NCBI RefSeq assembly: GCF_024347355.1
Contig: NZ_AP025466.1
Coordinates: forward strand, 496,001 to 560,000
Length of the DNA: 64,000 nt
Direction: 5' to 3'
Origin: Vibrio chagasii
GTDB lineage: Bacteria > Pseudomonadota > Gammaproteobacteria > Enterobacterales > Vibrionaceae
In this document: one piece after another, positions 46,675-54,788 of the stretch
Layout of the letters: every line of letters begins with the position of its first letter
Position numbering within the stretch: position 1 is the first letter of the stretch
Notes under the pieces: model-generated
The model's input: the letters and a program-made list of their open reading frames with translations, nothing else
What the model was told of the DNA's origin: nothing
Databases searched by the model: none
Made by a program: the position numbers and the translations under genes

Positions 46675-47268
46675 TCATTGCGTTAACGGCATAGACCTTA
46701 ACTTTTGATCAAGCGTATATAGATGTTCTGCAGCTTGCATGTGTTGAGGGTAATCGCTGAACTTATCGCGATTTTCCTCAGTCATCTTACATGTTTCATC
46801 CACCAGCATTAACTTCCAATACAGCTTTGTGGTGTGCAGCATAGCCAATAAAGGTTTGAATACCTCTTTCTCATAAGCCTGAATCAACTCTTCAATCAAC
46901 TCATCGCGTTCGTCTTCACTTGAGATTGAGGCATTAGTCGCTGCCAATACCTTTTGATACTTTGGATTTAACTTCAACTTGTCCATCACGCTTTGATTGT
47001 CTTCAGCTAACTCAACCAACTTTAAGCGAATGATATTCACCCAATTAGCTTGACTAATCACGCCCTCATCAACATTTGAAAAGTCTTCACGGATTTGGCG
47101 TTCAATGTCTTTCTGAGCGTTTTTTAAAACAGTGCGTACTTTTTGAAAAGGTAGTTGAAACTCCTTACTTAGCTCGATGATCAGTTTATGAAAACCACCA
47201 TTTGGAAGGTGTAAGTTTTCCTTAAACATCGCCATTGCAGCTTCTTGCTGCTCTCTAAGGTGGGTCAT
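46675..47268 (-). CDS. Hypothetical helical protein (197 aa)
   Basis: The protein is predicted to be nearly all helical, acidic and soluble, with no signal peptide or membrane segment. It contains many Leu/Lys/Glu heptads (KVRTVLKNAQKDIERQIRED; ELIEELIQAYEKEVFKPLLA). The gene has good coding character and AAAGGAAAG before ATG 47268. I do not recognise a family or a functional motif. It is alone on its strand between two small plus-strand genes. Confidence 0.7.
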   Translation of the reverse strand: MTHLREQQEAAMAMFKENLHLPNGGFHKLIIELSKEFQLPFQKVRTVLKNAQKDIERQIREDFSNVDEGVISQANWVNIIRLKLVELAEDNQSVMDKLKLNPKYQKVLAATNASISSEDERDELIEELIQAYEKEVFKPLLAMLHTTKLYWKLMLVDETCKMTEENRDKFSDYPQHMQAAEHLYTLDQKLRSMPLTQ

Positions 47269-47521
47269 TCTCTTTCCTTTTCTGTATAACTTCGGTGCAG
47301 GCTCAAGATCATAACATTATTAGTCGCTATTTTTCGGCTAGTTCAAACGTTAATACCTTATTTCTATCAATCCTTTCTCGTTCGACTACTTTTCAAACCA
47401 AATGGCATCAAATGGTAAGAATGAGTTGATGAATATTCGTACATTACGCGCACAGGGTATTCAACCTGACAGGAGTCATTTACTTATATATGAAAGATAA
47501 CGGCAAGAAGTGAGATAACAC

Positions 47522-47683
47522 ATGACCTATTCAGAATTCAAAGAATCCGACCTGCATAAATGCATGAGCATAGCTGGCGAAGCGGCAGTCTCGATAGCCA
47601 AATTTATTTTTAAAGTTACTTCCCTTTTGTTTCGAGGCGCTCGTTGGTTAGTCATCAAAGCATATAACTATGAAATGAAGTAG
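47522..47683 (+). CDS. Small hydrophobic protein (53 aa)
   Basis: ATG 47522 opens a 53-residue frame (MTYSEFKESDLHKCMSIAGE...) with an acidic N-terminal half and a moderately hydrophobic helix (SIAKFIFKVTSLLF) followed by Arg/Trp and a basic tail, as in small membrane-associated proteins. A strong terminator follows about 106 bases downstream, which supports a real transcript. No family was recognised; the ribosome-binding site is weak. Confidence 0.45.
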   Translation: MTYSEFKESDLHKCMSIAGEAAVSIAKFIFKVTSLLFRGARWLVIKAYNYEMK

Positions 47684-47788
47684 CTGCATAATAAGATAGC
47701 GACATAACGAAATAGCTATTTTGCACAGTCGTAATTACTAACCAAGCTAAATGGTTAAGTCATTACTTTCATTACGTCCCCTCACCAA

Positions 47789-47821
47789 TAAAAAGCGCGG
47801 CCTCCTAGGTCGCGCTTTTTT
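47789..47821 (+). terminator. Terminator upstream of the DUF3332 gene
   Basis: AAAAAGCGCG and CGCGCTTTTT form a 10-bp stem; the loop GCCTCCTAGGT contains further partial pairing. T-tract follows. Confidence 0.85.
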
Positions 47822-47971
47822 GTATGCCTAGATTTTTAACTCGTTTTTATATGCATAGTTTATAAGCACTTTCTATCAGCGATGGCGTTAAATGGTAAAA
47901 CTATCGTTCAAATAAAAACCATACTACACCAGTTCCAACGAAACAGACTTCTAACTTATACAGGTACTAAA

Positions 47972-48511
47972 ATGAAAAAGATTGCACTTAAAATTGTAGG
48001 ACTAACGGTTTTGGCTTCTGCGCTAACTGGTTGTATCGGCAGTAACGCCGTAACAGGGAAAGTGATGAAATTTAACGTTGAAGTTGTCGATAACCGCTAT
48101 GCTCGTGCGGGTGTAAACTTCTTATTAGCGCCTGTGTACGGTATTACAACCGCAGCAGGCTACGTGGTATTCAACTCACTTGAATTCTGGACAGGCAAAA
48201 AACCTATCAGTGGCGCACCACACGTATTTGATACAAAAACAGACACTCACTTCAAAGTGAACGATGACCTGGACCCAAGCCTAAAAGAAGCGCCTGTAGG
48301 TCCAATATCTAACAACCGTACTATTGAAACCGGTGAAATGATTAAGATCGATGAAAACACTATCCAGATGGATATCGTTTATAACAGTGGTGAAACCGCA
48401 ACACTCACTGGTATCAAAGAAGGCCAAAATGTGACTTACTACATGGATGGCCAACTCGTATCGCAAACAACGATTGCGGAACTAGAAAAAATACAAGCAA
48501 CTGCATCTTAA
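47972..48511 (+). CDS. DUF3332 lipoprotein
   Basis: The 179-residue product begins with a lipoprotein signal peptide whose lipobox ALTGC puts the lipidated Cys at about residue 17. A short helical hydrophobic segment (NFLLAPVYGITTAAGYVVFN) and beta-rich C-terminus follow, as in DUF3332 proteins found in vibrios. The function is not known. The open frame begins at 47882, but ATG 47972 starts the signal peptide. Downstream only the first arm of its terminator remains, because an IS4 element abuts it. Confidence 0.8.
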   Translation: MKKIALKIVGLTVLASALTGCIGSNAVTGKVMKFNVEVVDNRYARAGVNFLLAPVYGITTAAGYVVFNSLEFWTGKKPISGAPHVFDTKTDTHFKVNDDLDPSLKEAPVGPISNNRTIETGEMIKIDENTIQMDIVYNSGETATLTGIKEGQNVTYYMDGQLVSQTTIAELEKIQATAS

Positions 48512-48530
48512 GACACAGCTCTGCTAAACA

Positions 48531-48551
48531 ATAAAAAGCCCGACAATCGCC
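48531..48551 (+). other. Truncated terminator (ascending arm only) at the IS4 junction
   Basis: AAAAAGCCCGACAATCGCC lies after the DUF3332 stop and looks like the first arm of a terminator with its A-tract. The matching GATTGTCGGGCTTTTT arm is not found on either side of the IS, so it has been lost. Confidence 0.55.
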
Positions 48552-48568
48552 GCAATGTAGATCAGATA

Positions 48569-48635
48569 AGGATCGGTTGACCGATCCTTCTTCTGAGAGA
48601 TAATCGGAAGCCTGTTTCTAGGCTTCCGATTTTTT
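48569..48635 (+). promoter_or_regulatory. Two leader hairpins before the IS4 transposase start
   Basis: GGATCGGTTGACCGATCC (about 48570-48587) is a palindrome. AATCGGAAGCCT and AGGCTTCCGATT (48602-48631) form a 12-bp stem followed by a T-tract that runs straight into the ATG at 48636. The latter has a terminator shape and would block read-through transcription or translation from outside promoters. Confidence 0.7.
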
Positions 48636-49973
48636 ATGTCTATCCAAAACTATTTTGTCGATTTCCTCGAAGAAAATCCTGTTGATGTAGCTCAACTCAC
48701 CACTTTCTCTGAACATATCCCAGATGAATGGGTTGTTAAGGCAGCTAGTCTTTCTGATAAAGCGACTATTCGCCGACGTCGACTACCAAGTGACATGGTC
48801 TTGTGGCTAATTGTCGGCATGGCCTTCTTCCGTAATGAACCAATTGCCGAAGTCGCACGAAGAATGAATGTCTGTGCGGATGGCTTGGCTGATGAAGAGT
48901 TATTAGCAAAAAGTGCTTTAACCCAGGCAAGACAACGTTTAGGCAGTGCTGCACCAGAGTGGTTGTTTAAACAATGTGGGCGAACGTGGGGTCTTGAACG
49001 ATACCGTGATGATACGTGGCAAGGATTACAAGTTTTTGCTGTAGACGGTGCTCTTTTTCGCACCGCGGATACGCCCGAACTTAGAGAGCACTTTGGCTCG
49101 GGTAATACCTCGAGTAGCAGGCAGACACCACATCCAATGCTAAGAGTTGTGACTATGATGAATGTCCGTTCTCATGTCATCGTTGACGCTGCCATAAGCC
49201 CTTATCGGCGTGGTGAAATCCCACTTGCTATGCCCTTCATCGACTCTTTACCAGATAACTCTGTGACGTTACTAGATAAAGGTTTTTACGGTGCAGACTT
49301 ACTTCTCTCTCTTCAAAATAGCGGTATTAATAGACATTGGTTGATACCAGCAAGGAAAGGGTTGAAATACACACTTTTAGATGAAGAAGAAAGCAATGAT
49401 ATGCTCATCGAAATGAACGTCTCACCGCAAGCTCTCAAAAAGAACCCTAGTTTACCTGAAAAATGGCAAGTCAGAGCGGTGACCTATGAAGTACAAGGTA
49501 AGCAGAAAACTGTTTTTACATCCCTTCCAAGAGCAGACTACGACGCGAAAGCGGTAGCCGAACTTTATCATGAACGTTGGGAAATCGAATTAGGTTATCG
49601 TGATATCAAAAGCTCAATGCAACACAATGCCTTAGTATTACGCAGTAAAACAGTAAACCTTGTTTATCAAGAACTCTGGGGGCTGTTGCTTGGTTATAAT
49701 TTGGTAAGACGTGAAGCAAGTCAGGCAGCAGTTGAACATGGAAGAATGCCGAATGAAATTAGCTTTAAATACGCTTGTCAGTTTATAGCGAGCCAACTGA
49801 AGGTGATGAGTAAAGCGATATCGCCAGGCAATACACCTAAGCGTTTAAAGAGTCTAAGGGGAGACTTATCAATCCTCTTTATAGACAAACGCCCTAAGCC
49901 TAATCGGCCTAGGGCGGTAAAAATATCAAAGACTCGCTACCCAATTAATCGCAAAGCAGCTCCGCTTAAGTGA
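48636..49973 (+). CDS. IS4-family transposase
   Basis: The 445-residue protein has an N-terminal DUF4372-like region (residues 15-110) and a DDE_Tnp_1 catalytic domain. The first Asp lies in VFAVDGALFRT, the second in LLDKGFYGADLL and the Glu in the YREK-like YHERWEIELGYRDIKSS segment. It is uninterrupted. The start ATG 48636 abuts the T-tract of a leader hairpin. Length and layout agree with IS4 of E. coli. Confidence 0.95.
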   Translation: MSIQNYFVDFLEENPVDVAQLTTFSEHIPDEWVVKAASLSDKATIRRRRLPSDMVLWLIVGMAFFRNEPIAEVARRMNVCADGLADEELLAKSALTQARQRLGSAAPEWLFKQCGRTWGLERYRDDTWQGLQVFAVDGALFRTADTPELREHFGSGNTSSSRQTPHPMLRVVTMMNVRSHVIVDAAISPYRRGEIPLAMPFIDSLPDNSVTLLDKGFYGADLLLSLQNSGINRHWLIPARKGLKYTLLDEEESNDMLIEMNVSPQALKKNPSLPEKWQVRAVTYEVQGKQKTVFTSLPRADYDAKAVAELYHERWEIELGYRDIKSSMQHNALVLRSKTVNLVYQELWGLLLGYNLVRREASQAAVEHGRMPNEISFKYACQFIASQLKVMSKAISPGNTPKRLKSLRGDLSILFIDKRPKPNRPRAVKISKTRYPINRKAAPLK

Positions 49974-50028
49974 ACTACATTGCCTTGTAGAAGGGGCATT
50001 CTTGTAAACTTAGTTTTCAATATCAAAA

Positions 50029-50056
50029 CAAAGCCAGCCACCAAGCTGGCTTTTTT
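50029..50056 (+). terminator. Orphan terminator downstream of IS4
   Basis: AAAGCCAGC and GCTGGCTTTTTT form a 9-bp stem. No gene ends before it apart from the IS, so the gene it once served may have been removed together with the DUF3332 terminator arm. Confidence 0.75.
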
Positions 50057-50395
50057 ATTGGCTCAAACCCAACCGGCAATTGAAAGTGATACTCACTTAA
50101 AAGTATTTACCAGATGACACCCTCTTACTTTCCCTTTAATTGTTCATTACTTAGCCACAAATAAACATGAGTAAACTTCACACAATCATGCATCCACAAG
50201 CAAAATCTAATATTGCAAATTTCATTCATGAAAAATATGAATGCACTCATAAGAAAAGATATATCGTGCAAAGTCCTGTTTGGGACGGATGTTTCATTTT
50301 ATGTATTACTATTGATGGTATTATAATTGGGTAATTACACTACATATTGCTACTAATGTGAGAATAAAATAATGTAGAATAGATTAAAAAAATCA
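50057..50395. other. AT-rich region upstream of the POT transporter
   Basis: About 340 bases, AT-rich. It includes a 55-codon frame at 50167-50334 (TAA end) whose product begins MSKLHTIMHPQAKSNIANF; it has no ribosome-binding site and no recognisable family, so I treat it as probably non-coding. The promoter of the POT gene must lie here. Confidence 0.35.
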
Positions 50396-51835
50396 ATGAT
50401 GTTCTGCCAAATGATGTTTGGACTTTCGTTCTATGGCGTCATGGTGATCTTGACTCATTTCTTCCTTGAGGACCTGAACTACAACGAAGCCGACACCATG
50501 ATGGTGGTTGGTGCTTTCTCTGCAATCGGACCGCTGTTTGCTATTGCCGGTGGTTTCATCGCCGACAAACTCTTAGGTGCTTACCGATCTCTGACTATCG
50601 CTTTCCTAGGATTCGCGAGTGGTTACGTTTTACTGGTACTCGGCGCAGCAGCAACCAATGTTCCTATGGCATTGTGTGGTATTGCGTTAGCAAGTTATGC
50701 ACGTGGTTTGATGTCTCCTTCTTACCCAAGTCTCTACAAACGCACGTTCAAAACACAAGAAGATTTTGAAAACTGCTACCCTATCAACTACTCCGTAAAC
50801 AACATTGGTGCACTGTTAGGTCAGTACTTATTCCCTATGCTAGTGCTTGTTGTTGGCTTCCACGGTGGCTTCCTTCTGTCTGCTGTTCTAGCAGGCGCGG
50901 CACTACTGATGATGTTGTTTGTTCGTAAAGGCCTTGTTGAAGCAAGTGCTGAGATCGACCAGCAGCCAGTAAGCACTAAAAACTGGGCTGCTTTCCTAGG
51001 CTTATCTGCAGCAATGATCGGCTTAGTATTTTTCATGTTCTCTAACATGGATATTGGCCAAAACATCGTTTACGCGATCGGTGCTGCAGCCATTATCTAC
51101 TTTGTCTCTTTGATGGTGAAATCAAAGAAATCAGACATGCTGAAAATGGGCACGATCTTAATCATCACATTCCTGACTACATGTTTCTTCGTGTACTGCG
51201 GCCAAATGATGACATCGATGACAATGGTGGCAATCAACACCATGCGTGGTGACCTATTTGGCTTCATTCCTGTTGCACCAGAAGCGTCAATGGCAATGAA
51301 CCCACTATGGTGTATGGTGGCTGGCCCTATCATCGCCGGTATCTTCTCTAGCCTAGAAAAGAAAAACATCAACTCCTCTACAGCAACGAAAGTAGGTTTC
51401 TCTTTCATCCTGACGGCTATCGCTTTTGGTATCCTGACAATGACAGTGACTACCGTTGGTGAAGACGTTCTAATTCGCCCTGAAGTATTCCTAGCGATCC
51501 ATTTCTTCCTAGCATTCGGTGAAGTAATTGTGGGCTCTATGGTAGTGGCGTTCATCCTGTCTGTGGCACCTAAGCACATCGAGAACTTCTCTGTAGCAAT
51601 CGCACTATCAGGTATCGTTGGCGCGGTATTCTCAACGTCAATTGCACTAGAGAAAGGTCAAGAGATCACACAAGAGATCGTTCAAACAGTTTACGGCGAC
51701 TACTTCCAAATGCTGACTGTTCTTGCGGTAGTAATGGTAGGTATTGCAATGGGTGCATCTTTCATTATTCGTAAGATGCTAGAAGCAGCAAAAGCCGCTG
51801 ATGAAACGATTGAACTAGAACAAGCTAACAGCTAG
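50396..51835 (+). CDS. POT/PTR-family MFS transporter lacking the ExxER motif
   Basis: The 479-residue protein has about 12-14 membrane helices and the POT-type signature in helix 5 (NCYPINYSVNNIGALLGQY). POT carriers usually import di- and tripeptides with protons and carry ExxERFxYYG in helix 1. Here the matching piece is CQMMFGLSFYGVM, which lacks both Glu and the Arg. The first ATG in the frame is 50396, with no clear ribosome-binding site; a TAG lies 21 bases upstream, so the N-terminus is unusually short and may be truncated. The gene ends at a good terminator. A proton-coupled peptide role is uncertain. Confidence 0.75.
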   Translation: MMFCQMMFGLSFYGVMVILTHFFLEDLNYNEADTMMVVGAFSAIGPLFAIAGGFIADKLLGAYRSLTIAFLGFASGYVLLVLGAAATNVPMALCGIALASYARGLMSPSYPSLYKRTFKTQEDFENCYPINYSVNNIGALLGQYLFPMLVLVVGFHGGFLLSAVLAGAALLMMLFVRKGLVEASAEIDQQPVSTKNWAAFLGLSAAMIGLVFFMFSNMDIGQNIVYAIGAAAIIYFVSLMVKSKKSDMLKMGTILIITFLTTCFFVYCGQMMTSMTMVAINTMRGDLFGFIPVAPEASMAMNPLWCMVAGPIIAGIFSSLEKKNINSSTATKVGFSFILTAIAFGILTMTVTTVGEDVLIRPEVFLAIHFFLAFGEVIVGSMVVAFILSVAPKHIENFSVAIALSGIVGAVFSTSIALEKGQEITQEIVQTVYGDYFQMLTVLAVVMVGIAMGASFIIRKMLEAAKAADETIELEQANS

Positions 51836-51866
51836 CTACTCTCACGTTCAACCGACCTAACCCATC

Positions 51867-51896
51867 AAGCCCTTCAGTTTTCTGAAGGGCTTTTTT
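51867..51896 (+). terminator. Terminator of the POT gene
   Basis: AAGCCCTTCAG and CTGAAGGGCTT form an 11-bp stem around TTTT, followed by a T6 run. Confidence 0.92.
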
Positions 51897-51959
51897 GTCT
51901 ATATTTTTAATGATTTATAAAAAATCTCACCTTTGGATTTTCATTATGTAAATTATACT

Positions 51960-51979
51960 AAATGATAATTATTAGTATT
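51960..51979 (+). promoter_or_regulatory. Fur box upstream of the siderophore-interacting protein
   Basis: AAATGATAATTATTAGTATT fits the Fur consensus (GATAATGATAATCATTATC) at most positions. It lies about 57-76 bases before the start codon. Confidence 0.8.
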
Positions 51980-52035
51980 GAGTGTTTTCTGGTTCGAGAT
52001 TATTATGTGGGCATCAAAATCTAAGAGAGCCTTAT

Positions 52036-52818
52036 ATGAGCAAGCCTAGCCCTATCACATTAACTGTTACTCAAACCTCAACCATTACTCCAAACATGCA
52101 GCGTATTACGTTTAGCGGTGAGGGATTAAGTAAGTACCCTGCTGAATGTGTAGGCGGCTACATCAAGCTACTATTCTCGCCACTAGGCACCACCGACTTG
52201 AGTCAATTAGACGAAGGTGAGCGTCCAACCATGCGCACCTACACCATTCGCCACTACAATCCTGTAGAGAAGTTCATCGAAGTCGATTTCGTTCGCCATA
52301 TCACTAAAGATCTTCAATGTGGCTTTGCTGCGAGATGGGCAATGAGCGCACAAGTTGGTGATACTATTTCAGTGGCTGGCCCAGGTTTAATTCAGGGGCT
52401 GAACCTAGAGTCAGATTGGTTCTTCTTAGTGGCAGATATGACTTCACTCCCTGCGCTCTCCGCAAAAGTAAAAACACTGTCAGAAGACGCAACAGGGTAC
52501 GCTGTTATCCAGATCAATTCAGCAGCAGACAAGCAAGAGCTAGAAGCCCCTGAAGGCATCAAGATCACTTGGCTAATTGAAGATGAAACATCAGAAACAC
52601 TATCCCAAACGGTTCGCAGCTTAACGTGGTTAGACGGTCAGGTTTCAGTATGGACAGCGTGTGAATTTGAAAGCATGCGTGAACTCAGACAGTACTTCAG
52701 AAACGAAAAAGAAGTCGCAAAAGAGAACATCTACATCAGTAGCTACTGGAAACGTGGCGTCAGTGAAGATGGGCATAAAGTTATCAAACAGCAAGATGCT
52801 CAAGCTCTCGCAGACTAA
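52036..52818 (+). CDS. Siderophore-interacting protein (ViuB-type ferric reductase)
   Basis: The 260-residue cytosolic flavoprotein belongs to the SIP/ViuB group, which reduces ferric siderophores with NAD(P)H so iron is released after import. The FAD-binding motif RTYTIRHYN (consensus RxYTxR) and the C-terminal aromatic segment ISSYWKRGVSEDGHK are hallmarks of the family. The frame extends upstream to 51982, but ATG 52036 begins the conserved part. The Fur box fits an iron-starvation gene. It probably serves the VctPDGC-like importer about 7 kb away. Confidence 0.9.
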   Translation: MSKPSPITLTVTQTSTITPNMQRITFSGEGLSKYPAECVGGYIKLLFSPLGTTDLSQLDEGERPTMRTYTIRHYNPVEKFIEVDFVRHITKDLQCGFAARWAMSAQVGDTISVAGPGLIQGLNLESDWFFLVADMTSLPALSAKVKTLSEDATGYAVIQINSAADKQELEAPEGIKITWLIEDETSETLSQTVRSLTWLDGQVSVWTACEFESMRELRQYFRNEKEVAKENIYISSYWKRGVSEDGHKVIKQQDAQALAD

Positions 52819-52852
52819 GCCAACCACCAAATAGCCAGTCTCAAGACCAACT

Positions 52853-52894
52853 AAAAAACGCCCTTAACGATTAATCCACCGTTAAGGGCGTTTT
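52853..52894. terminator. Bidirectional terminator between SIP and DMT genes
   Basis: AAAACGCCCTTAACG and CGTTAAGGGCGTTTT form a 15-bp stem with A- and T-tracts. Confidence 0.92.
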
Positions 52895-52955
52895 ACTTTC
52901 CAATGCCAGAGAGCATTTTCTATCTCTCAAAGCAAGATACCCTAGTAGGCGCTTC

Positions 52956-53858
52956 TTAAATCAGTGAGGTAACCAGACCTATAAGAATCAAAACAACGCC
53001 TATACCGCGGGTCATGTGCCACTTTTCCTTTAAAAAATAGATCCCCATCACCACACCGAAGATGATACTCACCTGTCTAAGAGCAACGACCAAGCTGACG
53101 TTCTCTGTCATGGTCATTGCAAACAGCACCAAACCATAAGTCGACGCCATCATGATACCAGCCACCGTGGCTTTCTTGCGTAGTACCCAAGCATTCGTAA
53201 ACTCGACACTTTGGTTAGTTACCAATAACCAAATACTCAGCGGAATCACGATTGCCCAAAACTGGATGCCTAAATAAAAAATCGCCGTGTGTTTGTTGGT
53301 AATAACCGTTGTGCTTAAAGGCTCCAATAACAGTAGCGCTTCTTTATCAATAATGGAATAGCCAGTGGTGCCGATAGCGGCGATAAGTGCCCAAAGCACG
53401 CCAAGGTTCAGGTAGGCCTTGAGCCTTAGTTCAGAGAATTGTTTCAGTGGGACAAACAAACAACCCAATGTAATCAGTGCAAATCCAACCCATTGATTAA
53501 CGGTAAGATCATAACCAATCAATACGGTACCCAAGCCAACCATTAAAACAGGCAACGCTCGAGCCATTGGATAAATCACACCAATATCAGCTTGTTTATA
53601 AGCAGCACCCAATCCAATTAGATAAATGATTTGGCATATCCCACTGAGTAAAACCAATTGCCAAAATGGAAGTGAGATATTTGCAAAGCCAACATTATCG
53701 ACATACCAGATAAGATAAGGAGTCAATATCGCTGCAGCCGCAAACCCAGAGGCCAGGAAAAACGATGAACCAGATCCTTGGTTAGATTTACCGAGAACAT
53801 TCCAGCCCGCATGCAATAAAGCAGAGATAATGACGATAACAATGGCAGAGAATTCCAT
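52956..53858 (-). CDS. DMT-superfamily (EamA) transporter next to the AEP island
   Basis: The 300-residue protein has about ten membrane helices as two EamA repeats. ALLHAGWNVLGK at the N-terminus, the conserved PMARALPVLMVG and the second repeat end (VSLVVALRQVSIIFGVVMG) fit the drug/metabolite family. It is in the same direction as the AEP genes, but a hairpin and about 160 bases separate it from the GntR gene, so it may be independent. Substrate is unknown. Confidence 0.82.
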   Translation of the reverse strand: MEFSAIVIVIISALLHAGWNVLGKSNQGSGSSFFLASGFAAAAILTPYLIWYVDNVGFANISLPFWQLVLLSGICQIIYLIGLGAAYKQADIGVIYPMARALPVLMVGLGTVLIGYDLTVNQWVGFALITLGCLFVPLKQFSELRLKAYLNLGVLWALIAAIGTTGYSIIDKEALLLLEPLSTTVITNKHTAIFYLGIQFWAIVIPLSIWLLVTNQSVEFTNAWVLRKKATVAGIMMASTYGLVLFAMTMTENVSLVVALRQVSIIFGVVMGIYFLKEKWHMTRGIGVVLILIGLVTSLI

Positions 53859-53921
53859 TTCATTCCTAATAAAATTGCTAAATAGATAAATAAAAGCAAC
53901 AGCTTAATTGAAGTGATAAAA

Positions 53922-53944
53922 AAGGTCTCTGGATGAGAGACCTT
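53922..53944 (-). terminator. Terminator after the GntR-regulator gene
   Basis: AAGGTCTCT and AGAGACCTT form a 9-bp stem around GGATG; in the minus direction the following TTTTTTATC gives the T-tract. Confidence 0.8.
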
Positions 53945-54016
53945 AAATCATTGAAACCGGACGCCCCTACAGAATTATAAGGGACCCGTTAGTTAACTAA
54001 CACAGTGTCAAAGTGA

Positions 54017-54721
54017 TTAGCGTTCGAGTTGAGCTATCGATTCAATACTGATTGCATCATGACGCCAATACTCAATATCACAATCAATCAAATCGCCGTT
54101 TTGATTGTAGTTAACACGCTCTACCACCATCGCAGGAGAACCCGAAGTCGCACGCAGAGCTTGTGCTGTTTCGCCCAATAGCGACGTTGTGCTCACGCGA
54201 TAACGTATCTTCTGATACACCACACCAAAGTGCTCGCGGTAAATGTCCGTCAGTGATTTAGACAGGTCATAATCGAGCAAGTTAGAAAATAGCTCTGGTC
54301 GAATGTAATTTGTCACATACACAACAGGCCTATCTTCAAGATAACGAACTCTATCTACGCGATAAACATCCGAGAAAGGAGGCAGTTCAAGGAGCTTAGT
54401 CGCCTCCTTAGTGGCGAGCATTCCCTTGGCAGAGATCAGCTCAGTTTTCGGCTTACGATTCTGCGCCAGAGCCATATTAGTGAAGTTCAATGTTTGTGTT
54501 GGATCGTAACGAAGCGGCGCTGGTGAGATAAACCAACCACGGCGATCTTCTCGATAAATACGCCCTTCCGCTTCGAGCGAAGATAGCGCTTCACGTAACG
54601 TAACGCGTGTTGTATCAAACGACTCAGCTAACTTACGTTCCGCAGGCAGCTTTTGTCGCGGCGTTAGCATCCCCGACTCTATCTGCTCTACGATGACATC
54701 TTTGATTTTTACGTACTGCAC
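54017..54721 (-). CDS. phnR: GntR/UTRA-family regulator of AEP use (PhnR-like)
   Basis: The 234-residue protein has an N-terminal winged HTH (residues 1-70; PAERKLAESFDTTRVTLREAL) and a UTRA effector domain (about 90-230; YRVDRVRYLEDRPVVYVTNY) that would bind the inducer, probably AEP or a derivative. It is the last gene before the island terminator. The start is GTG 54721 with AAGGAA upstream. The HutC-type family binds GGTATA-like palindromes, and three copies of such a site lie in front of phnT, phnS and phnW. The PhnR name is taken from the position and family. Confidence 0.82.
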   Translation of the reverse strand: MQYVKIKDVIVEQIESGMLTPRQKLPAERKLAESFDTTRVTLREALSSLEAEGRIYREDRRGWFISPAPLRYDPTQTLNFTNMALAQNRKPKTELISAKGMLATKEATKLLELPPFSDVYRVDRVRYLEDRPVVYVTNYIRPELFSNLLDYDLSKSLTDIYREHFGVVYQKIRYRVSTTSLLGETAQALRATSGSPAMVVERVNYNQNGDLIDCDIEYWRHDAISIESIAQLER

Positions 54722-54788
54722 TTAATTTCCTTCATTCTTATTCTTGTCGTCAGCCACTCCTTGGCCAACCGCAATCTACAATGGTTCG

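Larger units (their letters stand above)
48552..49983. mobile_element. IS4-family insertion sequence
   Basis: The element is about 1432 bp. The left end starts GCAATGTAGATCAGATAAG and the right end is its inverted match ending in CTTAAGTGAACTACATTGC, an inverted repeat of about 18 bp with mismatches. It encodes one full transposase. IS4 members normally duplicate 11-13 bp of target, but the flanks (left CGACAATCGCC, right CTTGTAGAAGG) show no repeat, so flanking DNA was probably rearranged after insertion. Confidence 0.9.

Noticed and set aside
50167..50334. 55-codon ORF upstream of the POT gene
   Set aside because: No ribosome-binding site, AT-rich context and no recognisable family; kept only as a note in the intergenic entry.
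51097..51579. 160-codon frame antisense to the POT gene
   Set aside because: Shadow frame; no ribosome-binding site and no recognisable protein pattern.
53988..54001. 14-bp palindrome GTTAGTTAACTAAC just after the PhnR-like gene
   Set aside because: It lies at the 3' end of the gene near the terminator, is AT-rich and does not resemble the three operator sites; no reason to call it a binding site.
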